NCBI GenBank assembly: GCA_008477525.1
Contig: SPDT01000006.1
Location: 2,383,501 to 2,447,500 of the forward strand
Direction: 5' to 3'
DNA: 64,000 bases
Source: Hypomyces perniciosus
Taxonomy: Eukaryota > Ascomycota > Sordariomycetes > Hypocreales > Hypocreaceae
This document shows, piece by piece, positions 10,819 through 21,541 of this stretch. A model generated the notes under the pieces. That model did no database searches, was not told the origin of the DNA, and saw only the letters and a program-made list of their open reading frames with translations. Position numbers and translations under genes: made by a program. Each line of letters starts with the position of its first letter. Within the stretch, counting starts at the first letter, position 1.

Positions 10819-12292
10819 ACCTGTGGATGATGTGTACCGTTAGGTGCTTGCGGTCTAGATTGGTATAGACTGGATCTTCGTACGGTCTAATGTCAATCTC
10901 AGAGTGTATGTTGCAGGAATTGAGATTATTTGAATCGCTGAGAGTTTGAGAGCCTAGTCGAAGGTCAGGATTGCCCCTCCGACTGCCGGCGAAGCTCCCC
11001 CGCCTTAAGGTGGCGGTTTCTGCCGGCCCAAAGCCATTGGCCCACTTGAGACGCCCGAGATTGACGACGTTTACGTGATTGATACTTCCTCGCGTATAGC
11101 AATATAAAGAATGCGAGATGAAGTTACGTAGATCTTGCATTAGTAGATAACGTCTTTTCAACATGGCTGATGGTTCAAGAGGATGCGGAGGATTACAAAA
11201 TGGCTGCCGGATCAGCCAACACGCTCAATACCATGGAAGGGATTGTCAACAGCTCAGCACTGTTGTAACCGTGAAAATGCAATCAATTGGTCTCTCTATC
11301 TGGGTTCACATTCCTTACGACTTCATGGGTATCTCAAAATGGGGCGTTTTTGTCCATGCAAAGGGCAAGATAACATTGTCAAAGGCGCCTTTCGAGCATT
11401 GGCCATGCTCATCGGACGCCCTCTCGACCTGGGCATTGAGGGGCTTGGTAGTAATCAGATGCCGAATCGGACTACCGTCAAGCACATAGGACTAGATCTC
11501 CCTAGTACATAACTTTGAGCCATATGCCGAGAGTGTTGCTGAAAGTTCTCAATGTCTTGATGGTCTTGTAAGTCGCCAACAAAACCCCAAACTCAAGAGC
11601 CCTCCACACGGCCCTGCGAATTCTAGAAATCTAGATGGAATCATGTCATGCACAGACCGACCGCCACCACACATGGCAATACTACTGCCTCATTTGGATT
11701 TGAGACAATGTGCAATTGGTAAACATGGCATAGTGTTATCAAGATACTACGAGTGCAGTCCTGCATCGTGACACCCAAGCACTTTGGAGCCTTAATGAGG
11801 GGCTCAAAAACGTTAGTCAGGCCCTTTGACTGCATGGAATGATGCCAAGTGTCAAAAAGAGTTGCAGGTATGTACGAAGTACATACTTTGCACGGAGTAC
11901 GAAGTACGTAGCTTCTCATGCGCCACACGCGGTCCCCCTGTAACAACAGCTGGAGAACCTGGACATGGACACGTTCTCCTCAGCTCCATAATCTCCATTT
12001 GTTTGAAAAGGAGGCTCTGCCATCATTCCGATTTGAGCCTCCACAGCGTAACGCATCTTTAAATTCTTTCAATTTCCTTCTCTTCATTCCTTTTACTTGC
12101 GTTTTATTTCTTTCTGCACGAGCCCCCGGCTGTTTCTATTCTTCTTGTGAGTTTCCCCGAGTCCAACACCCCAGCTAGCTCCTCGGTCTGGAGCTTCAAG
12201 TGTCCGCGACAACATCTACTGCGGTTTGAAACGGCCATCTTTGATTCTTATGCAAATTGCTGACTTTGCCCTCTTCGGAGCTCTAGAGAGCC
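10819..12292. other. divergent intergenic region, RidA and Pmt4 genes
   Basis: No gene recognised. Dispersed-element copies occur at 11872-11882 and 11892-11910. A pyrimidine-rich tract at about 12061-12118 precedes the Pmt4 start and resembles a fungal leader or promoter CT-box. Two overlapping open frames around 11163-11512 match nothing I know. Confidence 0.5.
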
Positions 12293-14731
12293 ATGGCTCG
12301 CAGCCCGACGCCGCAGGGTAGCCTGCGGCAGCGGAACGTCGCCTCCAAAAAGACAGTCGACTCGACCACTTTCGCCCCTGAAGCAGAACTCGACAAGCTT
12401 TCAAAGGCGGCAGCAGCATCGAAACTAAATGTGGCGAGAGGCGAACTCGAGCATAAATTCGCGCTGTCTCTGGTGACCATTCTCGCCTTTGTGACTCGGT
12501 TCTGGGGAATCAGCCATCCCAATGAAGTCGTTTTTGACGAAGTGCATTTCGGCAAGGTGTGTGAAACATTCGGGACAGATTTCATTCATGAACTATAGCT
12601 AACGGGTTTACAGTTTGCCTCTTACTACCTTGAGCGAACGTATTTCTTCGATGTTCACCCCCCATTTGCGAAGCTCTTGTTCGCCTTCATGGGCTGGTTA
12701 GTTGGATATGACGGCCACTTCCACTTCGAGAACATTGGCGACTCCTATATTGCGAACAAGGTGCCATATGTCGCATTCCGAGCTTTGCCCGCCATTTTGG
12801 GAGCTCTGACGGTATCCGTCACCTACCTTATCATGTGGGAGTCTGGCTACAGCGTGCCCGCTTGCCTTGTCGCTACGGGGCTGATTCTTCTGGACAATGC
12901 GCACATTGGTCAAACGCGTCTCATTCTTCTAGACGCCACGCTGGTGCTTGCCATGGCATGCAGCCTTCTGTTCTACATTAAGTTTTACAAGCTGCGACAT
13001 GAGTCATTTAGCAGGAAGTGGTGGAAGTGGCTGATCCTCACTGGCTTTGCGCTGTCGTGCGACATCTCCACCAAGTATGTTGGCCTTTTCGCCTTCGTCA
13101 CTATTGGTTCCGCAGTTGTCATTGATCTTTGGGAGTTGTTAGACGTCAAGCGAGCCAAGGGCGCCATTAGCCTGCCTGAGTTTGGCAAGCACTTTGCAGC
13201 CCGTGCGTTTGGTCTCATCATTCTGCCGTTCCTCTTTTACCTTTTCTGGTTCCAGGTGCACTTCAGCATTCTGACCCGGTCTGGTCCCGGTGACGACTTC
13301 ATGAGCCCCGAGTTCCAGGAGACGCTGAGTGACAACGTGCTGTTAGCAAATTCCCTCGACATTCACTACTATGATACAATCACCATCAAGCACAAAGAAA
13401 CAAAAACCTACCTTCACAGTCATACAGACACCTACCCTTTGAGATATGATGATGGTCGTGTTTCTAGCCAGGGTCAACAAGTCACCGGCTACCCACACAA
13501 CGACACCAACAACTATTGGCAAATTATTCCCGCACATAATGATGGAAAGTTGGGCCGAATCGTCAAGAACAACGAGCTGGTTCGCTTGAGGCACATTGTC
13601 ACAGACAAGATGCTTCTTTCCCATGATGTTGCATCGCCATACTTCCCTACTAACCAAGAGTTCACCTGTGTGTCCACCGAGGAAGCGTTCAATAGCCGCC
13701 AGAATGATAGTCTTTTCGAGATCCGAATCGAACAAGGGAAAAGTAACCAGGACTTCAAGACCGTTGCCGGTCACTTCAAACTCATTCACTACCCGAGCAA
13801 GGTGGCCATGTGGACTCATACCAAGCCCCTTCCTGACTGGGGACACAAGCAACAGGAAATCAATGGCAATAAGCAAATTGCCCCTAGCTCTAATATTTGG
13901 GTCGTTGAGGATATCCCTTCGGTTCCTGCTGACCACGACCGCCGCCAGAAGACGGAGCGAAAGGTAAAGACGTTGCCATTCCTGCGCAAGTGGTTTGAGC
14001 TGCAGCGTTCCATGTTCTACCATAACAACAAGTTGACGAGCAGCCACCCCTATGCCAGTCAGCCTTACCAGTGGCCATTCCTGCTCCGAGGAGTGAGCTT
14101 CTGGACCCAGAATGACTCGCGTCAGCAAATTTACTTCCTCGGAAACCCTGTGGGTTGGTGGCTTTCTAGCAGTCTCTTGGCCGTCTTCGCGGGCATTATC
14201 GCAGCAGACCAAGTCTCCTTGCGTCGAGGCATTGACGCTCTGGATCATCGTGAGTACCCTTCTGACTTGCTTCCTTGTGACGGCCACAACGCTAACCGGT
14301 GTTCAGGTACTCGATCTCGACTTTACAACTCCACGGGCTTTTTCTGGTTGGCATGGGCCACTCATTTCTTCCCATTCTTCCTCATGGGTCGTCAGCTTTT
14401 CCTGCACCATTATCTTCCCGCTCATCTAGCTTCTTGTCTAGTAACTGGCGCTCTCCTCGAATTCATCTTTAACTCGGAGCCTATCGATGAAGAAGCTGCC
14501 ACACAGGCTGGCAAGGGCCAATCTTCGGGACCTAAGAGGCACATTACGGCTCGTGAGAGGTTTGCTGGCCAGAGCATGCTTGGTGCATGGATTGCTTGTT
14601 TCGTAATCCTCGGCTTAGCTGCGGCGAGCTGGTACTTCTTCCTGCCCCTGACATACGGCTACCCAGGGCTCTCAGTTGAGGAGATTCTAAGGAGGAAGTG
14701 GCTTGGTTACGACCTGCACTTCGCCAAATAA
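12293..14731 (+). CDS. protein O-mannosyltransferase, Pmt4-like (GT39)
   Basis: ER multi-pass enzyme that moves mannose from dolichyl-phosphate-mannose to Ser/Thr of secretory proteins. Exons: 12293-12556, 12614-14249 and 14307-14731, giving 774 residues. The first lumenal loop carries the catalytic acidic pair in VVFDEVHFGK (Asp82, Glu83), followed by ERTYFFDVHPPFAKLLF. The central lumenal part contains MIR repeats (LHSHTDTYPLRYDDGR, SSQGQQVTGYPHND), and the C-terminal half is again multi-membrane with MGRQLFLHHYLPAHLA. I assign the Pmt4 branch rather than Pmt1/2 from the MIR wording and length, with moderate confidence. The second intron is 57 nt and contains no stop, so the frame stays open through it. 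The next gene downstream is another mannosyltransferase. Confidence 0.93.
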
Positions 14732-15333
14732 ATAGGCTTCATGGCTGATAACATCTATCCTGACCTCGGAGTGACGGTTAGGAGATGAATCATGTACAGG
14801 AGATGAGGAGGGGGGAGGTTGTGATTGCTGTTGATGTAGCACCCGTGGGTGCAGGAGCAGAAATGCGTCCAAATGTACAATATGAAAAGTAGGTGAAATT
14901 TGGGGAGCTGGAAAAAAGTACTTAATGCACTCGTCAAAATACCTCAACGTCAATATCAATTTTAGGATTGATATCTACCTAGGTAGGTATCACTCTATCA
15001 ATGGAATGGAATAATGATGTCTGTACTTCGTACTTCGTACTTCGTAATCTGTCTGCAATGTATATTATGTAAGCCATGCCTGCGAGCTACTACTAATCAT
15101 AGCAGTGCTCACACCACGTCTCTTCTCCTGCCAAGCATTTAACATGTGAATTGCTCACCGAACCCGTGTCGTTGTCGAGAAGAAAAGTCGTATGAGCTGT
15201 TCTGAATCAGCTTGACTAGACCCGCTGGCAATTGGCAACATGGGTGTTTGCAGCACTTGTTCTTGCATCATTGGCGAGGCTTCACACATCTGATGCGTCC
15301 CCGGTAGCCCTCGCAAACGAGCCAACGAGCAAC
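14732..15333. other. intergenic region, Pmt4 to GT69 gene
   Basis: Tandem co-directional spacer of 602 bp. It holds the 12-bp palindrome CTACCTAGGTAG at 14975-14986 and a run of TACTTCG units at 15023-15046. The frame upstream of the GT69 ATG is open for 34 codons but begins with TTG, not ATG. Confidence 0.5.
15023..15046. repeat. short tandem repeat of TACTTCG
   Basis: Three consecutive TACTTCG units ending in TA. The unit is an arm of the dispersed palindromic element. Confidence 0.9.
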
Positions 15334-16675
15334 ATGATCATCTCAGATACAAACAGACTATACCTCCGCCGAATCTTCCGCCTGCGAACGACGAAAATTG
15401 TGTTGTTTTTCTTCCTCCTTATCAATCTTATCGACGTCCTCCGAATTCACCGTAATATTGCCTATGGCGATCGTCAACATGCACCTGGGCTGTCGAGGCC
15501 CCGCGAGCGCATCTACATCGCGAGCATGCATTTCAATAACGGGCATATCCTACGGCACTATTGGAACGATGCCTTGATTCGTCTGACAGAGACGTTTGGC
15601 GCGGAGAATGTGTTTGTGAGCATATTTGAGAGCGGAAGCTGGGATGATAGCAAGGAAGTGCTGCAAAATCTGGATAGGGAGCTGGAAAGGAGGAATGTGC
15701 CCAGGCGAGTCGAAACATCGGATATTACGCACGGAGACGAAGTCTCGAGGCAGGATAAAGGCGAGGGATGGGTAGATACCCCAAGGGGCAAGAGGGAGCT
15801 CAGACGCATTCCGTACTTGGCGAAGCTGAGGAACAAAACGCTAAAGGACCTGATTGAGCTGAGCAAGAAAGGAGTCACTTTTGACAAGGTACTATTTCTG
15901 AATGACGTGGTGTTTACGGTACGACGAAGGCCCTCGGTCTAGATGATTGGCGTTGCTGACCTTATTGGCATGGCAGACCGAGGATGTGTTGACCTTGATG
16001 GATACCAATGGAGGCGACTATGCTGCGGCTTGCTCCATTGACTTTTCGAAACCACCACTGTACTACGATACTTTTGCGTTGAGGGACATAGAAGGGAAGT
16101 CACACACTATGCAAACTTGGCCGTACTTCCAGGCAAGGGGCTCAAGGAATGCATTGATCAACCATGTGGACGCGGTACCAGTTACGAGCTGTTGGAACGG
16201 CATAGGTTCGTTATCGAAATGTCACACAGGCGTGCTCCCAGAACTAACTCTTTCTCAAGTTGTCATGCCCGCAGAACCATTTGTTTCTTCAACACAGCTG
16301 CGCTTCCGTGCCGTCCCCGACTCACTGGCTACACACCACCTAGAAGGATCAGAATGCTGCCTCATCCACGCAGATAATCCATTGTCAAAGACCATGGGCG
16401 TCTATCTCAACCCGCGGGTCAGGGTTGGGTATAACTACCCCGCGTACGAGGCCACTCACCCCGTAACTGGTACTTGGATTTCCGCATGGGAAATTTTTAA
16501 GGGGCTGTGGATCAATAGGATAAAGAGATGGACAGTTTTCACATTTGAGCGATGGGTGGTCAGGTCCCGGGTGGGCCATTGGGAAAAAGAGCATATCGGC
16601 AATCACGAGCCGGGCGAGTTTTGCTTGATCAACGAAATGCAGGTCATTGTGGAAAATGGATGGGCACATGTATAA
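15334..16675 (+). CDS. GT69 alpha-1,3-mannosyltransferase (Cmt1/Cap59-like)
   Basis: Golgi-type mannosyltransferase of the CAP59/CMT1 family, which in Cryptococcus acts on capsule and glycan synthesis; the ascomycete substrate is mostly unknown. Exons: 15334-15918, 15977-16205 and 16260-16675, giving 409 residues. It has a type II signal anchor (KIVLFFFLLINLIDVLRI) after a short basic tail. Family motifs are RIYIASMHFNNGHILRHYW, VFVSIFESGSWDDSKE, VLFLNDVVFT with its DxD-like acidic centre, CWNGIVVMPAEPF formed across the second junction, and SECCLIHADNP. The first ATG in frame is 15334. Same orientation as the Pmt4-like gene 600 bp upstream; both could serve cell-wall or secretory mannosylation. 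Confidence 0.9.
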
Positions 16676-16878
16676 TACATTGTGTGTATATCACTCTGGT
16701 AGGACTACGAAAATAATGGAACTCCTATCCAAAATTCCGATGGTCTGTTGTTGTCAGACCACGACAGTATCGAACTACTCATCACACTACCGGTTGTGTC
16801 CAGATCAGTTCCCAATCTATTCAGACTATGACGATTAACCTACCTTGGAGACAAGGTACCAGGCTCCCCTATCGTGAT

Positions 16879-18072
16879 TTAGAAACACTCCTCCTCCTCC
16901 TCCTCCTCATCCTCCTCCTCTGGAATATCCTCAGGGGTGACGTTGTTCCTCAACAAGCTAAACGGGCGGGCTGTTCTCTTCTTCAAGACGTCCAACTCAT
17001 ACTCCTCCACCGCCTGCGCATACTCTGGATCGTCTGGACATACCCCATTGGGCAACTCACCTGATCTTACCTTTCGCAGATCCCTGGACCATGTCCACGA
17101 ATCCTTTTCTGTTTGTCCCGTGGCCATCTCCAACACGGATTTGATCTCCTCATTATCCCAGGCCACTTCTTGAATGGCCTGGAGTAGGTCTCTGTTCCTG
17201 TCACGAGCTGCTTGGTCGGAGACTTTCACCTCGCAGATATCAAAATCGTGCACAAGGGCCCAGTCTGGGTGTGGGACAGTGTTCAAGATCAGGTGACGGA
17301 TAATGGAGAGATTGTAACTGAGGCACTCTTCGACTTCTCGCGAGTCGGCGTAGGGTGGTATGCAGAGTTCGCGAATAATAAAACGAATGCGTATATAGCC
17401 GCGAAGACTCCACCGGGGGAAGGGGGGGGATTCGAGATAAAACTCGGTGGGGAGGATTTCGCCATATCTACCGGACAAGGCGTTGGACCATTCTTGGAAG
17501 GGATCGTGATGAGGAACGCCTCGTTCGATGCAGGCGAGACGGTCTTTTCGCCTTTGCACTGTTGCTTCTGTAGGTGGCCCATAAGTTGGAGTTGGGAGCC
17601 AGTCGTGTAAGACTTTGGCTGGAGGTGACAAGGCCCGCCAAAAATAGGATCTGCCGGCTAAATGTCCGCCTGCATCGGTCAGGTTATCGGCATTGCAAGT
17701 CACTATATCAGAGATGAGACCGCCCCAATGTTCGATTGGCAATGATTTCATCTCTTTATCGACAAGGCACTTCTCAAATGGGCTGTATGGGTTAAAGTCT
17801 AGATAAGATGTGTTGTCTGGATCAAATGGGCCGCCTAGATAAGATCTGTCATCTAGATCAAATTTCATGTCTGGATCAAATGGGCTGTATGGATCAAACA
17901 GGCCGTCTGGATAAGATCTGTTGTCTAGATCAAATGGGATGTCTAGCTCAATTGGTTCGTTGGTTGCGTCCGCCATCGTCGCCTCTGTAAAAGCCTTGCC
18001 CTGGTGATGCGAAAGAGGCTGCTCTTCGGGATGATCCATGCCAGAAACCCAGGGTTGGTCGGGTGGGTACAT
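16879..18072 (-). CDS. hypothetical protein with internal Asp/Pro/Tyr repeats
   Basis: I do not recognise this family. A single open frame gives 397 residues from the ATG at 18072; an in-frame ATG at 18363 would add 97 residues, but that stretch reads like untranslated sequence (basic, no pattern). Residues about 35-85 are a degenerate repeat built on DLDDRSY, GGPFDPD and NPYSPFE. The middle (SLRGYIRIRFIIRELCIPPY, LSYNLSIIRHLILNTVPHPDWALVHDFDICEVKV) looks globular, and the tail is a Glu/Asp run ending EEECF. No signal peptide or membrane segment. Likely lineage-restricted; expression is not certain. Confidence 0.6.
   Translation of the reverse strand: MYPPDQPWVSGMDHPEEQPLSHHQGKAFTEATMADATNEPIELDIPFDLDNRSYPDGLFDPYSPFDPDMKFDLDDRSYLGGPFDPDNTSYLDFNPYSPFEKCLVDKEMKSLPIEHWGGLISDIVTCNADNLTDAGGHLAGRSYFWRALSPPAKVLHDWLPTPTYGPPTEATVQRRKDRLACIERGVPHHDPFQEWSNALSGRYGEILPTEFYLESPPFPRWSLRGYIRIRFIIRELCIPPYADSREVEECLSYNLSIIRHLILNTVPHPDWALVHDFDICEVKVSDQAARDRNRDLLQAIQEVAWDNEEIKSVLEMATGQTEKDSWTWSRDLRKVRSGELPNGVCPDDPEYAQAVEEYELDVLKKRTARPFSLLRNNVTPEDIPEEEDEEEEEEECF
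16887..16921. repeat. CTC trinucleotide run encoding a poly-Glu tail
   Basis: Nearly pure CTC repeat (GAG on the coding strand) at the 3' end of the hypothetical gene; it encodes the acidic C-terminus. Confidence 0.85.
17795..17955. repeat. imperfect direct repeats inside the hypothetical gene
   Basis: Units resembling TCTAGATAAGATCTGT and GTCTGGATCAAATGGGC recur several times with small changes. They underlie the DLD/FDP protein repeats, so the array probably grew by slippage or unequal exchange. Confidence 0.75.
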
Positions 18073-18363
18073 TGTGTCTGGGTGTGAAGTTAAACACAAC
18101 TTGTTTTGATGGAACAGTTGAATAGGTCGTCGGAGAGATGCTCTATTGGCGCTGGTGTTTTTCAAGATTTCGGTTTTCCGATGGTATACTACTCGGAATC
18201 TTGTTATGAAGGTGCATGATTTTCTTGGGAAAAGTTGATAGATAGTGTTAAGGGCTGAGATGGACTTTATACCACCATGATAATGAGCGAGAATTGAACG
18301 TTGATGCTGTTTTCGAGGGATTCCGCTCATTGAAGGGACCTCAAACCTCTTTGAGAGCACCAT

Positions 18364-21300
18364 GGGAATTTGGGAACATAGGTACTATTCTCTAAATGCC
18401 TGGTACACATTGTGTGAACTCAAAGATGAAAGGTCCGGGCAACAATGTCCGCCTCCTTTGTTCGCCTACACGACAATGATGCCTCGAATGAACACATGTG
18501 GAACGATGGGTTTGCACTTTGCATTTTGCATTTTGACGATTTTCACGTTGATTATCGTGCCCCGCACTCCGTTTAATATGAGGTGCATATCTATGAGACA
18601 TGTTCAATTGGGATCGGACCTCATGGCGCACATGTCATTGTTCCTCGCATTAGCGAACGATTAACGATGTGGCGGAGTCTCTCTCGGGAGGAGTGCCAAG
18701 CACCTCTATCATGTGCATATGAAACGCCATTCCTTGGAACTTTTTTTGTATAATTAATTAATCATGGTGCCTGAAAAGAATATCGATGCCTTGAAGAGGG
18801 GAGTAAAAATAGGCATGAATATTACTGCCTTAGACCGAATGAACACGTATGTGCTGTCATAAGTGATATGCTAACTTGCCAAATAAGGTCTGCAGTGACG
18901 CAAGCCCAATGTGATTGTGGATCGCGTTTAAAACAAGTTTGTTGATCGCAGAGCCGCATCGTATCTGTGTGAAACTACACGAGTTTGGGCGGGGAGAGCT
19001 TTTGGGGGATTCTGGAGGCAGCCGCATTTTTTTGCAGTGCATTGGAAATCCCGGCGAGAAATCCCGGTGCCATACATACCCTGGTCACGATAGTGTAGTA
19101 CGAGTACCTATGTAGTATTTGGTAGTACTATGTGCAAAATGCTGATGCCTTGCAAGGGAGGAAACAGGCTGCTCGATTTAGACGCATTCTATTGGCTGGA
19201 TGACGATGAAAATGCATTTGCAAGTTGCACATTCAAGACCTGAAATAAAGCTGAAAAGAAATAGCAGTGCCTATTTTCGTTTCTGGATCTATTTTTCGTA
19301 TGTAATGTCCACCAGGTACGTCAGCAAACGGCAACGGAATCTGTTGGCGTTTGAGTTGGGCGCTCAAGCCGAGTCCTAGTGCGTATTGGACTGGATAAGA
19401 CAACAAAACTCGGGGAGGGGAGAGTTGCTATGTTTGCGGCTCTGCATGGCGCCACCGAGGTGAGTCAACTGTATTTCTCCAACATCAATCACATTACCAG
19501 CCCTACATGTGGAGTGGTTGGTAGAATCGTATAGACTTTCCCATGTTTGATATCCAAAGTGATACGTGTGATGCATCATTTACGACGAGTACTCGTAGGT
19601 GGACGGGTGAACCAACAACAGCTCAAACGCAAATGCGAGATTCTATTGGCTGTCATCAACTTCTTTTTATGTATGTCTCGTCGTCAAATCAACGCGGGTC
19701 CCTCCGTATGATCTCGGTGATTTCTTGAACGGGCTTAGTTGCATCGGTCTGCCATGGGCTTTGGATGGATACAGCAAACATTGTGTCATTACGGTAGTAC
19801 TACTAGTAGTATACATATGTGTGTGTGTTGTTAGTCAGTCGTCCGACTGCTGTGAGCCACCAGCCACCGCTATTACGAAGTAGTATGTATTATTATTACT
19901 TGGGATGTTGCAATCCCTTGCTTTATTATTACGGCTTAGTCGATATTTTCTTGGATGGCGGCGGCCGGTGGGATGAGAGAAAAGCAAACAACCAACGCAG
20001 TGTTACATGTCAGAGGGAGCCATTGTGCTCCGTACTACGAGCACAAAGCCACGGCCTCGAAACATGGCCAACAACACCAATGGGTGGCCGCAGATCCCTG
20101 CACTTGCGCGAGGCGTTATGATAGGCTCATGGCCATGACAGTGTCCAAACGGAGACTGCACGTCACCAGCTGTCGTCATACGCAGGGAGACGACAATGGC
20201 ATTTTGGAAATTATGATCTATTTTTTTTCCAGTTCATCGCATCTGATAATAATCGTGGACGAAGTAATATGCAATGTACATTTTGGTAGCGACAAGAAAG
20301 GGGCATGCAAGTACCGACCTATCCAGGTGCATTCCATATTACCTTAGTAGGCACATACGAAGTACTCCGTACAAGTCTGGATTTGCTCTCCCTTCCCACA
20401 GTGGACGGACGGATGAATTGGTGGACCGGTGCTTGCAACAGTCCACCAACCGGAGGACACGGAACGTGGCGAGGGACCTCGTGTTTTGCAATAGCGGAGA
20501 GACTTGGGGCATTATTGCAGTTGGTCGCACCGTTACTTTCAGGAGGACCAAGCCATTGCAGCACGCCAGTTAGTGCACCAAGTATTGTCTACCTCGCCCG
20601 CTTACCGATCACAACTTGCCGACAGGGATCCTCGTCCTCCACAGAGCCGCCTCTGGCGCTATTCCCCATTTGTCATCGCTGTTAGGCAGCAGCCTCCTGT
20701 GGGCTGGGTCTGCCAACAAAGGCGCTTTCTCAGCACAACTCGCTCGGGCTACATCACCTCCCAACTGCCTCAGGCTCCGCGTGCCCGTTGTTCTCCGTCT
20801 TTCATCCTCCAGCATTTGTGCTGTGCTGCTTGTTCCTATTAGAGTTGCCGTCTCTTTCTCGCCTGCTCCCTCTCCTCTCCCTGGGCGTGTTTGCTGTTGA
20901 GCCTCTCTTTTCTTTTTCCTCCCCACCCCCTTGATTCGCTGGCTGTACCATCCCTGGTCGCTTTCCGACTGCTGCGGCCATATATCCACTTACGCCCCGT
21001 CCCATCTCGAGGACTCTTTTCGCCTCTCTGCGTTCATCCCCCCCAATTCCGACCAGATCGAGTCACTTGCTCCTGCGAGTCTCTCCATCTGTCGTCGAAT
21101 AAATTTCGGCCTTGGGCGCCTTGTATTTGTCCCCAAATCGACAACTTCGAAGTCGTCGATTCCTTGAGTTCTCCGGTCTTCCATCCCCCCCCCCGACTTG
21201 TCCGTCCATTCCGGTGCCTAGGACTGGAGAATCGATCGATCCGCGCTGAACGCTGAAATTGGTGAGGATACATTTTCCTTTCATGGGGATACTCTATCCT

Positions 21301-21541
21301 CTGCCATCCATCTCTGCCGGCAACCCTCTCCCGGCCTCATCCGTTCGCCGTTACCCTTTCGGTGTGCATAGCCCTCGCCCGCGTCGGGTCAGTGACTCAC
21401 GCCTTGAGGTCCCGGAAGCCCTGCAACAACCTTATCAACAAGGAGCTAACAGCTTCTCTTCTCAACGTGGCAGCGTTTAGGACAGCCGTGGCCATATCCC
21501 ATCGCTGACACCTTCCCCGCTCCCGACAAGTCTAAGCCGCC
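18364..21541. other. long intergenic region and leader of the C2H2 factor gene
   Basis: About 3.2 kb without a gene I can support. Dispersed-element copies include an exact 17-base match at 20356-20372. Sequence from about 20790 to 21250 is strongly pyrimidine-rich (C/T) on the plus strand, as in long 5' leaders of fungal regulators, so the transcript of the downstream factor may begin here. Short overlapping frames at 19955-20900 lack conserved features. Confidence 0.5.

Noticed and set aside
11163..11512. Two overlapping open frames of about 108 codons
   Set aside because: No recognisable family, no codon bias, and both frames are equally open, as expected by chance.
13343..14287. 314-codon open frame antisense to the Pmt4-like gene
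   Set aside because: It mirrors the codon pattern of the sense exon, has no conserved motif, and spans an intron of the real gene.
15232..15333. Upstream extension of the GT69 gene
   Set aside because: It would begin with TTG; the ATG at 15334 precedes a proper signal anchor.
18072..18363. 97-residue extension of the repeat protein
   Set aside because: It lacks any repeat or globular pattern; kept only as an alternative start.
20305..20900. Series of overlapping frames before the C2H2 gene
   Set aside because: They arise from pyrimidine-rich sequence that is better explained as a long leader.
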